The position numbers and the translations under genes were made by a program. Positions 1 to 10,222 of a stretch of 64,000 bases of DNA are shown piece by piece; within the stretch, counting starts at the first letter, position 1, and each line of letters begins with the position of its first letter. A model generated the notes under the pieces. The model ran no database searches. It was not told the DNA's origin and was given only the letters and a program-made list of their open reading frames with translations. Origin of the DNA: Cenococcum geophilum 1.58 (Eukaryota; Ascomycota; Dothideomycetes; Gloniales; Gloniaceae); contig KV748203.1 of assembly GCA_001692895.1 (NCBI GenBank), forward strand, positions 588,330 through 652,329. The letters run 5' to 3'.

Positions 1-721
1 GCGAATATGCCAAAGAGGTCCAACCGAGGAGGCTATGATTGAGTAAAGGGTAATCTCTTGCATTCCGGATGTTTTCTGCCGAAGGGGTCACTGCCAGAGA
101 TCCACCACGGAATACCTTGGTTTCTGCTTGCCATGAGCACGGACTCTTACATAAGTTCACCTGCAAACTTCTGCAGACCTAAACACCATATAGTCAAGCC
201 TTTAAAGATATGGGTATATTTTCCTTATCCGCTTCTAATTAAGCTAGAGCCCGCCATCTACATCCCAAGATGAGCGAGTGTGGACAGAGAAGCAAAATCA
301 AAACCTACTCCATTCTTTACCTCATATTTAGATGGGGTACCTCTAGCACTCAACGCCGGGCATCGCTAGTCGAGCTGGGCCTAGTGCTAGAGGATACATT
401 CCATAATGCTGCGGAGTGTCATTCTGAAACACAGCTTGCTTTTAGAGAGCCCAAGAAGAACGCCATCTTCATTATAGGCCTATGATAGCCATTACTAATG
501 AATAGAATTAGATATATCACTCATTATATCACTTCAATTAACGGCGCAAACGTGAGCTTGGCTGAAGTACTCGTTTAGTTTAAGTGTCTTGGTAATCGTG
601 CTACACTATAAAATCTACAAATCTCGGCACAGTCTGAGAGATGCGCGTGGTATTTCCAAAATAGAGTGAATCCGAACGCCGACCCAATGCAATTCGAATC
701 TGCAACTCTAAGATGCCCACA
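1..721. other. Left edge, no gene recognised
   Basis: Only short open frames of about 70 codons occur here on the plus strand, and none has a recognisable motif. The first 40 bases could hold the last codons of a gene lying to the left, because all three forward frames close within about 45 bases, but there is nothing to identify it. The right end is the 3' flank of the GDA1 gene, which ends at 722 on the minus strand. Confidence 0.4.
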
Positions 722-2578
722 CTACTTTGTAACCTCCTTGACTTTGCATTTCCAACCGGATTCCTTATTGAGTAACGGCAAGCTGTAGAAGCATTAGTTC
801 TCGAGCAACTGTAGTGGAAGCCTGCAGTATGAGAGCTTACCTAGCACCTAGACACCACCCTAACTCATTCCCTTTAATCTTCTTCGCAATTTTCACCTCG
901 CGATCAATTGGCATCTCGTAGCCTGTATGCAACAATGCGAGCATAAAATTCAGATCAAGACAATGCTCAGGCCGATCTCTCAACTCATCGAGGGCACCTT
1001 CGATGCTGTGGAACACGTCCCACATCTCTTCTCCATGGCAGACGCGGTTTGTCAGTTCTTTCAATTCATTGAGTGTAAAGGACTCGGGCATGCCGAGAGG
1101 CTGTGTACGGTCATAGAAGTAGGAAAAGAGATATACGTCCTCTCGAGAAAAGGTTTTCTCTAGGGAGGGTTGATGTACGCCTTTGAATGCGCAAGGATTT
1201 AGTTCACATTTCGCGTCCTTCTGTAGTGTTTTTTCAGCCAGAGCACGGCATTGGGCAGGCGAGCCGTTCCGGGGCCCCGTCATATTGACCGTAATAGACT
1301 TGCCGAGAGGGTGTGAATCGCCAAGGTGGACTTCAACTTCTTTGCGCATCCCTGGGGCGATGCAAGGGTTGAGGACGTCCTGAGAGAGCCATGCTTTACT
1401 AGAGACACCGGTGGTCTTGTTCTCTTCATAGGTAGCGTTGATAACGACAACATGCAGGTTGTTGCGGGCTTCCATGAGGCCATAACCTAGGTATGAGTGT
1501 TGATAAAGGGTAAAATCGCGTCCGCCAAAGCTCAACCCATATTTATGATCACCGTCAGCGAGTTTGGCGGGCATCCCGCCATCTGCACTGTCCTTGAATG
1601 TAGGCTGGAAAACAATTTGCGTGGACCCACCACCAAGATCCAAGACTGCGGCTGTTGGGGTTTTGTCTGGTCCACCAATCTTCCCGAGAAGGTAATTTGC
1701 GGTGATCCACGCATACACACCCTCATCTTTACCATCCATGACCTCAACACCTCCACTCGCTTCAGAGACCACGGGGAAGGGATACTTGGTTTCTAGGCGA
1801 TGTCGCACGGCTTTCAGGATGTTGTCGCTAAGCTCAGGTCCAAGTTTTCGGAGACCTGCTGTAGCTTTCACGGCAACTGGAGTACAGGCCTTGAGTTCAT
1901 CGGGAACTTTTTCCATGGCCTCTTCCATGAGAGGATCCAAGCTCTTAGCTGCACCTTCGGCATCTTCTTTGTATGAACTGAGACCGGAACCGCCTTCCTT
2001 CTTTTCCGTTTGTTTGAAAACTTCATCTTCTAGCTCTGGCGTAGGACCACAATTATTGAACCGGTAGACATGGATACGAGAGCCGGTGCTCCCTGCATCG
2101 ATCATGATAGCATATTGAGTTAAGGGTTTGTTGGAAGAAAATGATTTGGTACAACTCGTGGTGCTAACAGAAGGGTCGGAGGCCACATCACCGCTTGGGA
2201 AAGGACCTTGATCTGGTGACAGGGCAATTAGTATACAGGAACGGGACAGCCAGCAGGAAAGCATGATGTGATTTGCATACCTCCACCAAGTCGCTCTTTA
2301 GGCGCGAGGAAGAAGAAAATCAAGCATATGAAGGCGATAATCCCTCCAGCTTTGAGGTACCGCATCCTCTGCCCCTGATTCATGCCTGCTACTTTGATAT
2401 CGTTCATGAAGCTAGCCGATCCGCTTGATTTGTGCCCGGAATGTCGATCGAGTTTCTCGAAGAGGTCTTTCGCGTTGTTACGGGGCAATGACACTGATGT
2501 TCTTCGCCGTGGACCAGAGGTGAAGCTAAAGTATGACCAAATTCCTGGACGTCGTCGGACGTCGACACCGCTGGACAT
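722..2578 (-). CDS. GDA1: Golgi guanosine diphosphatase (GDA1/CD39 family)
   Basis: Three exons: 2281-2578, 841-2212 and 722-782, giving 576 residues. The last exon is too short to show as an open frame. It is needed because the family ends in a conserved WCLGASLPLL-type tail, which the spliced frame restores. The protein is type II: a basic cytoplasmic tail, one membrane segment at about residues 75-92, then a lumenal catalytic domain. All four apyrase conserved regions can be read: DAGSTGSR (138-145), ATAGLR (about 216-221), EGVYAW (263-268) and LDLGGGSTQ (about 290-298). In the family this enzyme hydrolyses GDP to GMP in the Golgi lumen. GMP then leaves in exchange for incoming GDP-mannose, so the enzyme supports mannosylation. 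Introns have GTATGC and GTAAGC donors and ACTAAT branch sites. Its start faces the foldback repeat region. Confidence 0.95.
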
Positions 2579-3000
2579 ATGGTGGAATTTAGGTCGATCT
2601 GCTCATGGATTAAACGCGTGAATGATGGAGGGAGCTACTCTGCTGTCAACAACGGCCGTAGGACTGGAAAGAATGCGTGCAAATCTTACGCAGAATTGGT
2701 TGGAAATAGTGAGTGGGTATTGGATTGTGTAGGATATTGGAAGATTCCTGCTGTTGAGTCTCCACGGCGAAAACTGTTCTTTTCTTGGATAGCCTCTGCT
2801 ACAACCGGCAAAGCTCCCGCAGAGCCTCCGATCAGCCCCTTCCATCGCTACCAACCCCAACATTTTCGCGTCTTCTTTATTAGACCCTTTTTTTTTGAAG
2901 AAATCAGGATCGTTGAACCACCTGCCGCATTAAGGTAGTATATAAAGCTCCTCTACTATTATACTATATTTAACTCGTTCAATATTAAGCCTCTTATCGC
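2579..3000. other. GDA1 upstream region
   Basis: This is the 5' flank of GDA1, about 420 bases. It contains a short AT-rich stretch after 2930 that leads into the repeat element. Two overlapping frames on opposite strands (2579-2938 and 2603-2863) shadow each other and have no recognisable motif. Confidence 0.4.
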
Positions 3001-3904
3001 GCCTTTTAAATTTAGGGCACTCCTAATCACACACCCCCTAATTACTACATACAGTCTGTACGAGCTTCGGTTTCTCCCCCCCGTGTGCGTGCAACACACA
3101 CAGCAATTTCGCTTCGTACACACTAGAGAATTTCAAGTTTAACTCTTGTAATTAAGCTTAAAAAATTAAAGGTTCTTGCGGGTGCACAGCTCTTTTGGCA
3201 AGCGCACAGTATCTACGCTAGATGGTGCACTTGCTAGTAATTACCGAAATTACTGTGTGTGTTGCGCGCACACGGGGGGGAGAAACCGAAGCTCGTACAG
3301 ACCCCCAATTACTACGCATACACCCCTAATTACTACGCGCACACCCCTTACCCAAACAAGCTTAGATCCTTCCACTTTGAGCCAGAATATTACGTGTGTT
3401 TGACTTGTTTACACCCAGATCACGAGAATAACACCACGTGCCCATACCAAGAGCCTGCAATTGTAGAGCGTTGTCACGGTCGCCCGGTTGGCTTTACGGC
3501 TGGCTTTACAGCTGGCTTTATGACTGGCTTTACGACTGGCTTTACGGCTGGCTCTACAAATCGCATTGATAACTCTACTCAGCGGAGCTCTCAGTATTCA
3601 AGCGAAGTACTGGCTGCACTGCCTGAGGGCAGACGCGGGCGCGGATGCGAGCGCGGGCGCGGGAGCAGGTATTCCCATAGAGGCAATCTACAGACGTTAA
3701 ATACAGGCAGAAGCACCTAATCTGGTTCTTACAGCGCCTCGCAGAGCACTCCGCAGTCCTACCAGTTATTAGGTATGGGCGCATGTTGTTTTGCGATTTG
3801 GGTGTAAGCAAGTCAAACACGTAATATTCTAACTTAAGGTGGAAGGATTTAAGCTTATTTAGGTAGGGGTGTATGTGTTATTAGGAGTGCCCTATTTTAA
3901 AGAG
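3001..3904. mobile_element. Foldback / MITE-like element with nested inverted repeats
   Basis: Three sets of inverted arms are visible. The outermost arms are 3001-3041 and 3864-3904, sharing the core GGGCACTCCTAAT. The second pair is 3344-3416 with 3800-3869, so the right arm is one continuous block of about 105 bp. The left arm is interrupted by a 245-bp palindromic unit whose own 48-bp arms are 3056-3103 and 3253-3300. Short copies of an AATTACTACG-containing motif flank that inner unit. No transposase is present, so this would be a non-autonomous DNA element or a foldback structure. I could not find a convincing target-site duplication. The open frame over 3259-3720 runs through the arms and is probably not a gene. 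Confidence 0.6.
3490..3561 (+). repeat. 12-bp minisatellite, about six units
   Basis: Six head-to-tail copies of a 12-base unit close to GGCTTTACGGCT lie in the middle of the foldback element. The last copy is degenerate. Read in one forward frame they would give G-F-T-A repeats, but no independent sign of coding was found. Confidence 0.75.
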
Positions 3905-4288
3905 CTTTATAATTCGTAGTAAATATATAGGCGTTAGCAAGCCTTACGCTACTATACCACCTTATAATTCGTCTAATCTTTGAAAGATATTTTCTAAAAT
4001 AAAGTAAATTATTCCAGGATTAAGACGATAAAGTCGATACACGAATGGTTCCTTTTTAAAGACGATTTGTTCCGGTATGAAGCAAGAATGTTCCGGAACA
4101 GATTACAAATAACGTGCCGATCTCGCCTCTTCGGTCAGCCTTGTCCGCCTGCATCATTCATTGCACGGACGAGACGGCGGCTGAGAAACGCGTCCATGTT
4201 GGTACCTTCGTAATCGCCTTGTCTACTTTATAAGCCCCGTCCAGCATGCTATAACGCAAGGCATTTACATATTTGCACTGAAAGAAGT
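3905..4288. other. Intergenic, 5' flank of the PPPDE gene
   Basis: About 380 bases that are AT-rich on the left and of normal composition on the right. They hold the promoter of the gene starting at 4289. No specific binding site can be claimed. Confidence 0.4.
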
Positions 4289-6352
4289 ATGGAAGTACAG
4301 CTCTACGTGTACGATCTCTCCAAGGTACCTTTCAACATTATCAACAACACTTTCTCGTTTGTTAAACTAAAGTACTCTTAGGGCCTAGCTCGGCAGGTAG
4401 GCTTTTTGGCACTATCTATATTATGTGTGACTGACAGTATTTTGGCAGCTGTCGACCCAGTTCCTCGGGACACACTTAGGTGCGTCTCTAATATTTCGAA
4501 TGTCTAAACTTTGGTGCTGATTATATTGCCAGACGCTGTATATCATACCTCCCTCGTCTTCGGTGGAATAGAATACTTTTTTGGGCAGGGTGTACAGACA
4601 TGCTACCCCGGAACGACACATCATGGAGCTCCAATGGAGATCATACCCATGGGAGAGACATCTTTACCAATAGAAATTATACTAGAGTATCTGGATTCGT
4701 TGAAACAGATATATACGCCCGAAGTTAGTATATAAAAACCTCCATGAAGAGAGTTGTTTCTAAATCTACTTGTCATAGTCATACGATTTGTTCTTACACA
4801 ACTGCAACAACTTGTAGGCACCCGAGTTTGATATCCTTTAGCTACTCTCTAACAGTATAATAGCTCGAACGACTTTGCTATGTTCCTTGTTAGCAAAGGG
4901 ATACCTGAGCACATTACATCTCTTCCCCAGACCGTTCTCAATACTCCATTTGGCCAGATGCTTAGGCCCCAGATAGACAATGCTATGCGATCAATTACCC
5001 AAGCCCCGGTTGCCCAACAGCAGGTCCCTTTAGTACCCGCGTCCGCATCAAACACGACTACAAATGGGATTTCTTATGGGCCTTCATCTGTCTTCGAAGG
5101 CAGAGTACGCAATGTCACGTCGCTCTATGATATGGAGAAACTGCTGAATTCGGCGATTGATTCTTGCGCCGTAATATTTTTCACCAGTTCAACTTGCGCA
5201 CCTTGTAAGCTAGTCTATCCAACCTACGATGATCTTGCCGCCGAATTTGGTACCAAAGCTATGTTTATAAAGGTGGATATCAACACTACATACGACGTAG
5301 CTACGAAATATAACGTTCGCGCTACACCAACTTTCCTGACCTATCTCAAAGGTTCGAAACAAGATGAATGGAATGGAGCAGATGAGCGTCAACTCCGCAG
5401 CAACGTCAATCTCCTTCTCAATGCTGCGTTCCCTGCACACCCGCATCTCTCACGCAACTTACCCAATCTCCTTCATACCAACCTACGTCCAGTCATATAC
5501 TCTAAGTTACCTCCGCTCGACAAGTTAATCGCCAAGATGGGTGATGCGGGTCACGACCCCGCTGTCATTTCAATGGTGTCCTTTATACGGGCCCTGGATG
5601 GCTCCGGTGCCATTGAAGCACCTCTCCCATCCCTCCCTGCCTTTGCGCAATTCATGCAATCCTCGAGCACCATTCTCCCCATTGGGTTTCTCTTCACAGC
5701 TCTCGACCTCCTCAGAAGAGCACTCGCCGACCCCCGCGTCGCTGGATTCTTTGCCGAAGAACACACCACAAGCGCTCAGACAATTAAACATATCCTCGCG
5801 CACGTAAGCTCTCTTGGCGCCGATGCGCCGTATAACCTGCGACTCACGACTCTGCATCTTGCATGTAACCTCTTTAGTTCGCCGCTCTTTACACCACATC
5901 TTCTATCACCTCCTCTATCCACTGTGCTAGTATCCCTGTTAACTACTGCTCTCCTGGACGAAAAGCACATTGCGCTCCGCGCCTCTGCGACAACACTAGG
6001 TCTAAATCTGGTTGGAGCAAATCACAAGCTCCGCATGCGTGCCCACGAACGCCACACCACCTCTTCCTCCAACGTCTCTGAAATTCCCGAATCTGAACAA
6101 GTTGAACTCTTGGCTAGCTTTCTTGAAATGCTCAGCATTGAAAAAGAGAGTGCTGTGGTTCGAATGTCTGTGATAGCGATTGGTTGGATAACGTATTGTG
6201 CACCAAGTGGAGGTGAGGTGAGCGATTTGTGCAAGGCCATGGATGCAGGTAGAACGGTGGCTGGATTAGAGAAGAGTGGAATAATACAAGGGGGGGAAGG
6301 GTTTCAGCTGGTAAGGGAGGTTGGAAGTGAGTTACTTGAGAAAGAGTGGTAG
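4289..6352 (+). CDS. PPPDE (DeSI-type) peptidase - thioredoxin - PUL protein
   Basis: Six exons: 4289-4324, 4382-4396, 4449-4479, 4533-4723, 4779-4813 and 4864-6352, giving 598 residues. The second exon is only 15 nt (GLARQ). The first five exons build a PPPDE thiol-peptidase domain: VYDLSK at the start, catalytic His32 in VYHTS, and catalytic Cys100 in HNCNNF. A thioredoxin-like domain follows at about 175-285 with a CAPC redox pair (Cys214, Cys217) and the ATPTFL cis-proline loop. The C-terminal part, about 310-598, is a helical PUL-type domain; in other proteins PUL binds Cdc48/p97. DeSI enzymes remove SUMO or act as deubiquitinating-type isopeptidases. The substrate here is unknown. The three-domain order is seen in other filamentous fungi, so it is not a chance fusion. 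Starting at 4880 would lose the whole peptidase domain. Confidence 0.93.
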
Positions 6353-6738
6353 TAAAAGTAGTATTTGTGAGGTTCATGGTCTAGTTGCTTAGCTTGAGAG
6401 AAGCACAGACTTTTTGAGGCGTTTAGAAGTACATCTATCGGCATTAGATTTCGATTCATTGTTCCGGAATATATTGTACATGGGACAGTATTCTTGTACT
6501 CTCCAGACGTAAATCCGAAATACTGATAATTACATGCATCTTACCGTTAATAAAAGCCTCTAAAGTGCTCCAATGATTCATATCCAAGGAGATATATCTG
6601 GGTATCCAGGTGTGTCAAGAAAAAAAAAACCTATTCTAAAGCCAGAAGGGCAAAATTATCAGAGCAAAAGTGACCGCGCGAGAGAGATGTTATATGCTGT
6701 AGCAGAAAGACATGCTATGAATTAAGGCTGAATATCTC
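6353..6738. other. Convergent intergenic space
   Basis: About 390 bases between two converging genes, serving as the 3' flanks of both. It contains a poly-A run near 6621. Nothing else is recognised. Confidence 0.4.
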
Positions 6739-9073
6739 TCAATCGCCATCTCTATAATCCATTTTTGGTTGGCGTTTACGCTTCCCTTTCCCATCCTTAC
6801 TCACACCACGCCGCTTCCGCGACCGCGAAATAATAGCGCGTTGATGAATCCGCACAATAGCACGATAAATCATGCTCCTCATCAACACTAGTATTGTCAC
6901 GCACATGACGGGAACGGCGATGGTCCAGAAAAATCCATCACTGTGCTCTTGCACGCCTGTAAATCGGTCGAAGTTCTGACCAAAATATCCAGTGAGGAAA
7001 GTTAGGGGTAGGAAGAATATTGTTACAGCTGTCAGCTGTTTCATTGATTCGTTTTGGTACGAGCCCATAATGTTGAAAATCAGATCGATCATGTTGTCTG
7101 CCGCACGTCGCATTTGATCGAGCGACTGGGTTATCATGATGCAGTGATCCTCTACATCACCGAGGTAAGTGTGCGCAAGGGGTGAAACAGTAATAGATGA
7201 GACAGAAAGGCGGCCGGGTTTACCGCTTAATCCAGGGGTTGCTGAAGATGAATTAGTTGAACGGTGGTGGATAGTATAGGATTAAGGAAAAAGTATTCAT
7301 GGATTTCCGGGAGCATGAAGACCTACTTAATGGCTCGCTTTTGTGGTCGCGAAGAGCATTAATTAGACTGACGATCGGTTGTATTGTATTTCGTAGAATG
7401 GACAGTTCTGAAGTCAAGATATCTTTAGGCCATTAGTACAGTAAAACTAAGGTTCAAAGAGTAAGGCCCGTCTTTTGCAAGGAGTAGTATAGGAGAGCTT
7501 TGGCTGGAATGAAAGAAAGGACGTACACAGAGATTTAGAATGGCCGATGCTGGGGTCAGTCAGAACATCTAGTTCAACTTCACCCATTGCATCTTCATAC
7601 GCAGCCACCACCGGGATAGCCAAGTCAATAATAGCATCAATAAGTGCCTGAACCAGCATACTTGCATCACAACTTCTTCTGAGGATTGTATCGGCGGAAT
7701 CAAGACGTGTTAAAATCGGATGCTCGATATCTGCGGCGGAGTGTTCGAAGAATGATATGACGGTGTTGTCGCCGGTGATGAACATCGACACCTGCTCAAC
7801 GCTAACAGCAAGATTTTTCTTAGACAATGCAGAGTTCCGTTCCATGTAGATGGTCCTTTCGATGTTTGGCCCGCCACGATACCGCTGTAACGTACGAACA
7901 TGTTCTTCAAAATGCGGATTGGACCGCAAGCCGCGAGCAGCCACTGTACCGCCAATACCGTAAAACTTCTCTTGCTCATTCAAATCCCGCTCAACGCCCT
8001 TATGACCAGGAGAAGCCTTGAACAAGTCTGATATCCCCTTTAAGAACGTTTTTCTTGAAACTTTGTCGGACTTTTGGAACCTCTTGGTTTGGTCGTCCTC
8101 GTCATCAGAATCGCTGTCAGAATCATCCCCACTACGGACGAGCTTCTGCAAAGTCAATAAAACTTTGACATTGATTAGTAATCGTCTTGCTGGTTTATAA
8201 CGACCCACAACGTGCTAAGATAAAGAAATCGTAGCCTGAGCACATCTGAGTAGCATCAAACTCCGCTAAATACATTGATCGATTACCGTACATAACATGT
8301 GTTTTAACAAAGCCTTTCTCAGGAGACGCCAATCAAATTACGAAGTATTTTTTACCCTTGCCTTTAGATCTATAGGTTGCTCAAGCCTCGACGTAGTGAC
8401 ATGTTAAGTTACAAAGGAGATACCATGGTACATACAAACCGAATCCTGCTTTAACACGAAGGGGGGCGGAACAAACGGAGAATGTTAAATCTTACTTACT
8501 AAATGCTTGGTCAGGATACCAATCAACCTTCGTTCTGCTCCGTGTATTCATAAGATCTTCAATGGCCAGACGATGAAGGCGTTTATAATTTCCGAGTAGT
8601 CTAATGACATCCCAGCTCAGCCCGTTGACATTAATCCATCTACACACCACCCAATCTTCTTTTGGCGCATTCAGAATCTCTTCTAATGTTCCATTGTCGA
8701 GCCGGTGTCGTACCATCTGATTATCAGAAAAGTCCACCAAGGTGATGTCGCAGTGCCGATGTAATAATTTGTAGTGAGCTTCTGCATCCTTGGCGGTGTC
8801 GACACCTGGTTCAGCGCCGGGCTCTTCCCAATTTGGCCGTGTCGGCGAGTGGTAATTTCGCACCGTGTTAGAGCGGGTGAAGCGTCTCCTCAAGGTGCTG
8901 TCGGCCGAAAAGCGCGGAGAGTGGGCGCCGGTATCGACTCCATCAGCCGTCGGCGGCTGCGCACTGTGTCGTCGTCCGCGCTGGCCTTCAATGCTGTCCT
9001 CGCCAGTGTAGGATATATGTGCAGTTGCAGCCCTGGGGCGGCTTTGAAAGTCTCGCACTGTTGGGTCTGCCAT
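6739..9073 (-). CDS. CorA-type divalent cation (Mg2+) transporter
   Basis: Four exons: 8500-9073, 7527-8162, 7327-7422 and 6739-7241, giving 602 residues. The N-terminal 90 residues are polar and low in complexity. The cytoplasmic CorA domain follows and includes an acidic Ser/Asp run encoded near 8100. Two C-terminal membrane helices lie at about 505-522 and 541-560, followed by a very basic tail. The pore-loop signature after the first helix reads GYFGQN (520-525) instead of the usual GMN. The family forms pentameric channels that import Mg2+ or related ions. The Gln variant is known in a subgroup of fungal CorA-like proteins (from memory), so selectivity may differ. The junctions restore the conserved strings [15 protein letters not shown] and [11 protein letters not shown]. 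The start at 9073 opens a divergent promoter shared with samB. Confidence 0.92.
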
Positions 9074-10222
9074 GTATGTATGTTTAATATAGTTTACAGA
9101 GAGCGTAAGTGAAAAGAAACGAAGGCGAAGGCGAGGAATCAGGGATTTGAGTCCATTGATGCGTTTCTGGTGCTACGAGGAGTAATCCAATAAGGCCAGC
9201 ATTTTCCATCGGTCGGTATGATATCAGAGCCAGAGTCAAGTAGGCCGGCTGGAGGGTTTGACAGCTTTTGTCGCTCAGCTTTCAGCTCCGTGTGCAAGCG
9301 AGAGTCGGGGACGTCAGGGTCAAGGGTGGACGTCCTGGGCCAAGTCGAGGGGTTCGTCGAGTCTTGGTCAGCAACAATGGACGAGCAGATGAAGACCATC
9401 AGCGAAAAACAAAGAACAGCGCCCTGCAGCAGCCATCTTGCAGCGCTTCTCAAATAACAGTCGTCGCGCTGCCAGTCTTTGAGCCTTCTTTCGCGCTGTT
9501 GGTGGAGGCGGGCTGCAGTCGAGTAATTCTTAACGCATGAAATTGGCTGGAAGTGGCTGGCCAATCGTCTCGAGTAGCTCTCGAGGCAACTTGCAAGCCT
9601 CTTCTTCTCCACCCAACGCCAACACCCTCCCCGTCTTCGCCCCAAAGGAGCTTCTTTCTATCCACCTCACTGCAGAAAATACCCGATATCCTACACCCCT
9701 CAACTGCATCATCTACTGGCCTCACTCTACCCTCACAACCGAGTCCATCTGTGCTCGCGCTTCACTGTCGGCCTGCGCTCCGACGGCGTCCTTCGCCACG
9801 CGCACTTTCCCGACCAGGTCCTCTAAGGAGAGCAAACACCATCCCCATCACGAGCTGCATCAAAACCCTCGATTCTCGCGCTCCCCGCTTGAGGGTAGCC
9901 CGTTCGCTGCGAACTACCACTTCTACTTCGCCTCTGCTTCGCCTCCGCTCCGCCTCTCTATCATCGTCGAGCAAACCTACCTCGCCAATATTTGCTCATC
10001 CGCATAACGTAGGCCTTCGAAACCATAACACGGACCTATTCGATCCAGTGTCTTTGAGAGAAAGGACTGGATCTTTCTCTCCACGCTACAAGCATCTTTG
10101 GGTAGATGATACCAACCAAACATTTTAGCCTTCTCTAATCACTTGCGGCGTTAGTCTGAAGCGGTCACCGTACACCATTCCCTTGCAATCCATCGCAGGA
10201 CTACTGCGGTCCGGAATCAAAC
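9074..10222. promoter_or_regulatory. Divergent promoter between the CorA gene and samB, with long pyrimidine-rich leader
   Basis: About 1.15 kb separate the two divergent starts. From about 9560 to 10000 the plus strand is very rich in C and T. Overlapping open frames occur in two plus-strand frames and on the minus strand, all of them Ser/Pro/Arg-rich, as expected of a CT-rich 5' leader. The likely content is two promoters and a long samB 5' UTR. No single site can be named. Confidence 0.45.

Noticed and set aside
3259-3720. 153-codon frame with Cys-rich start and G-F-T-A repeats
   Set aside because: It runs through inverted-repeat arms and a minisatellite, so the open frame follows from repeat structure. 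The apparent zinc-finger Cys pattern is irregular.
9139-9645. 168-codon minus-strand frame in the CorA/samB promoter
   Set aside because: It overlaps other open frames and has no domain or good start context. It lies between two well-defined genes.
9553-10128. 191-codon plus-strand frame ahead of samB
   Set aside because: Ser/Pro/Arg-rich translation in a CT-rich stretch with a second overlapping plus frame (9537-10007) and a minus frame. No motif. Better explained as a pyrimidine-rich 5' leader.
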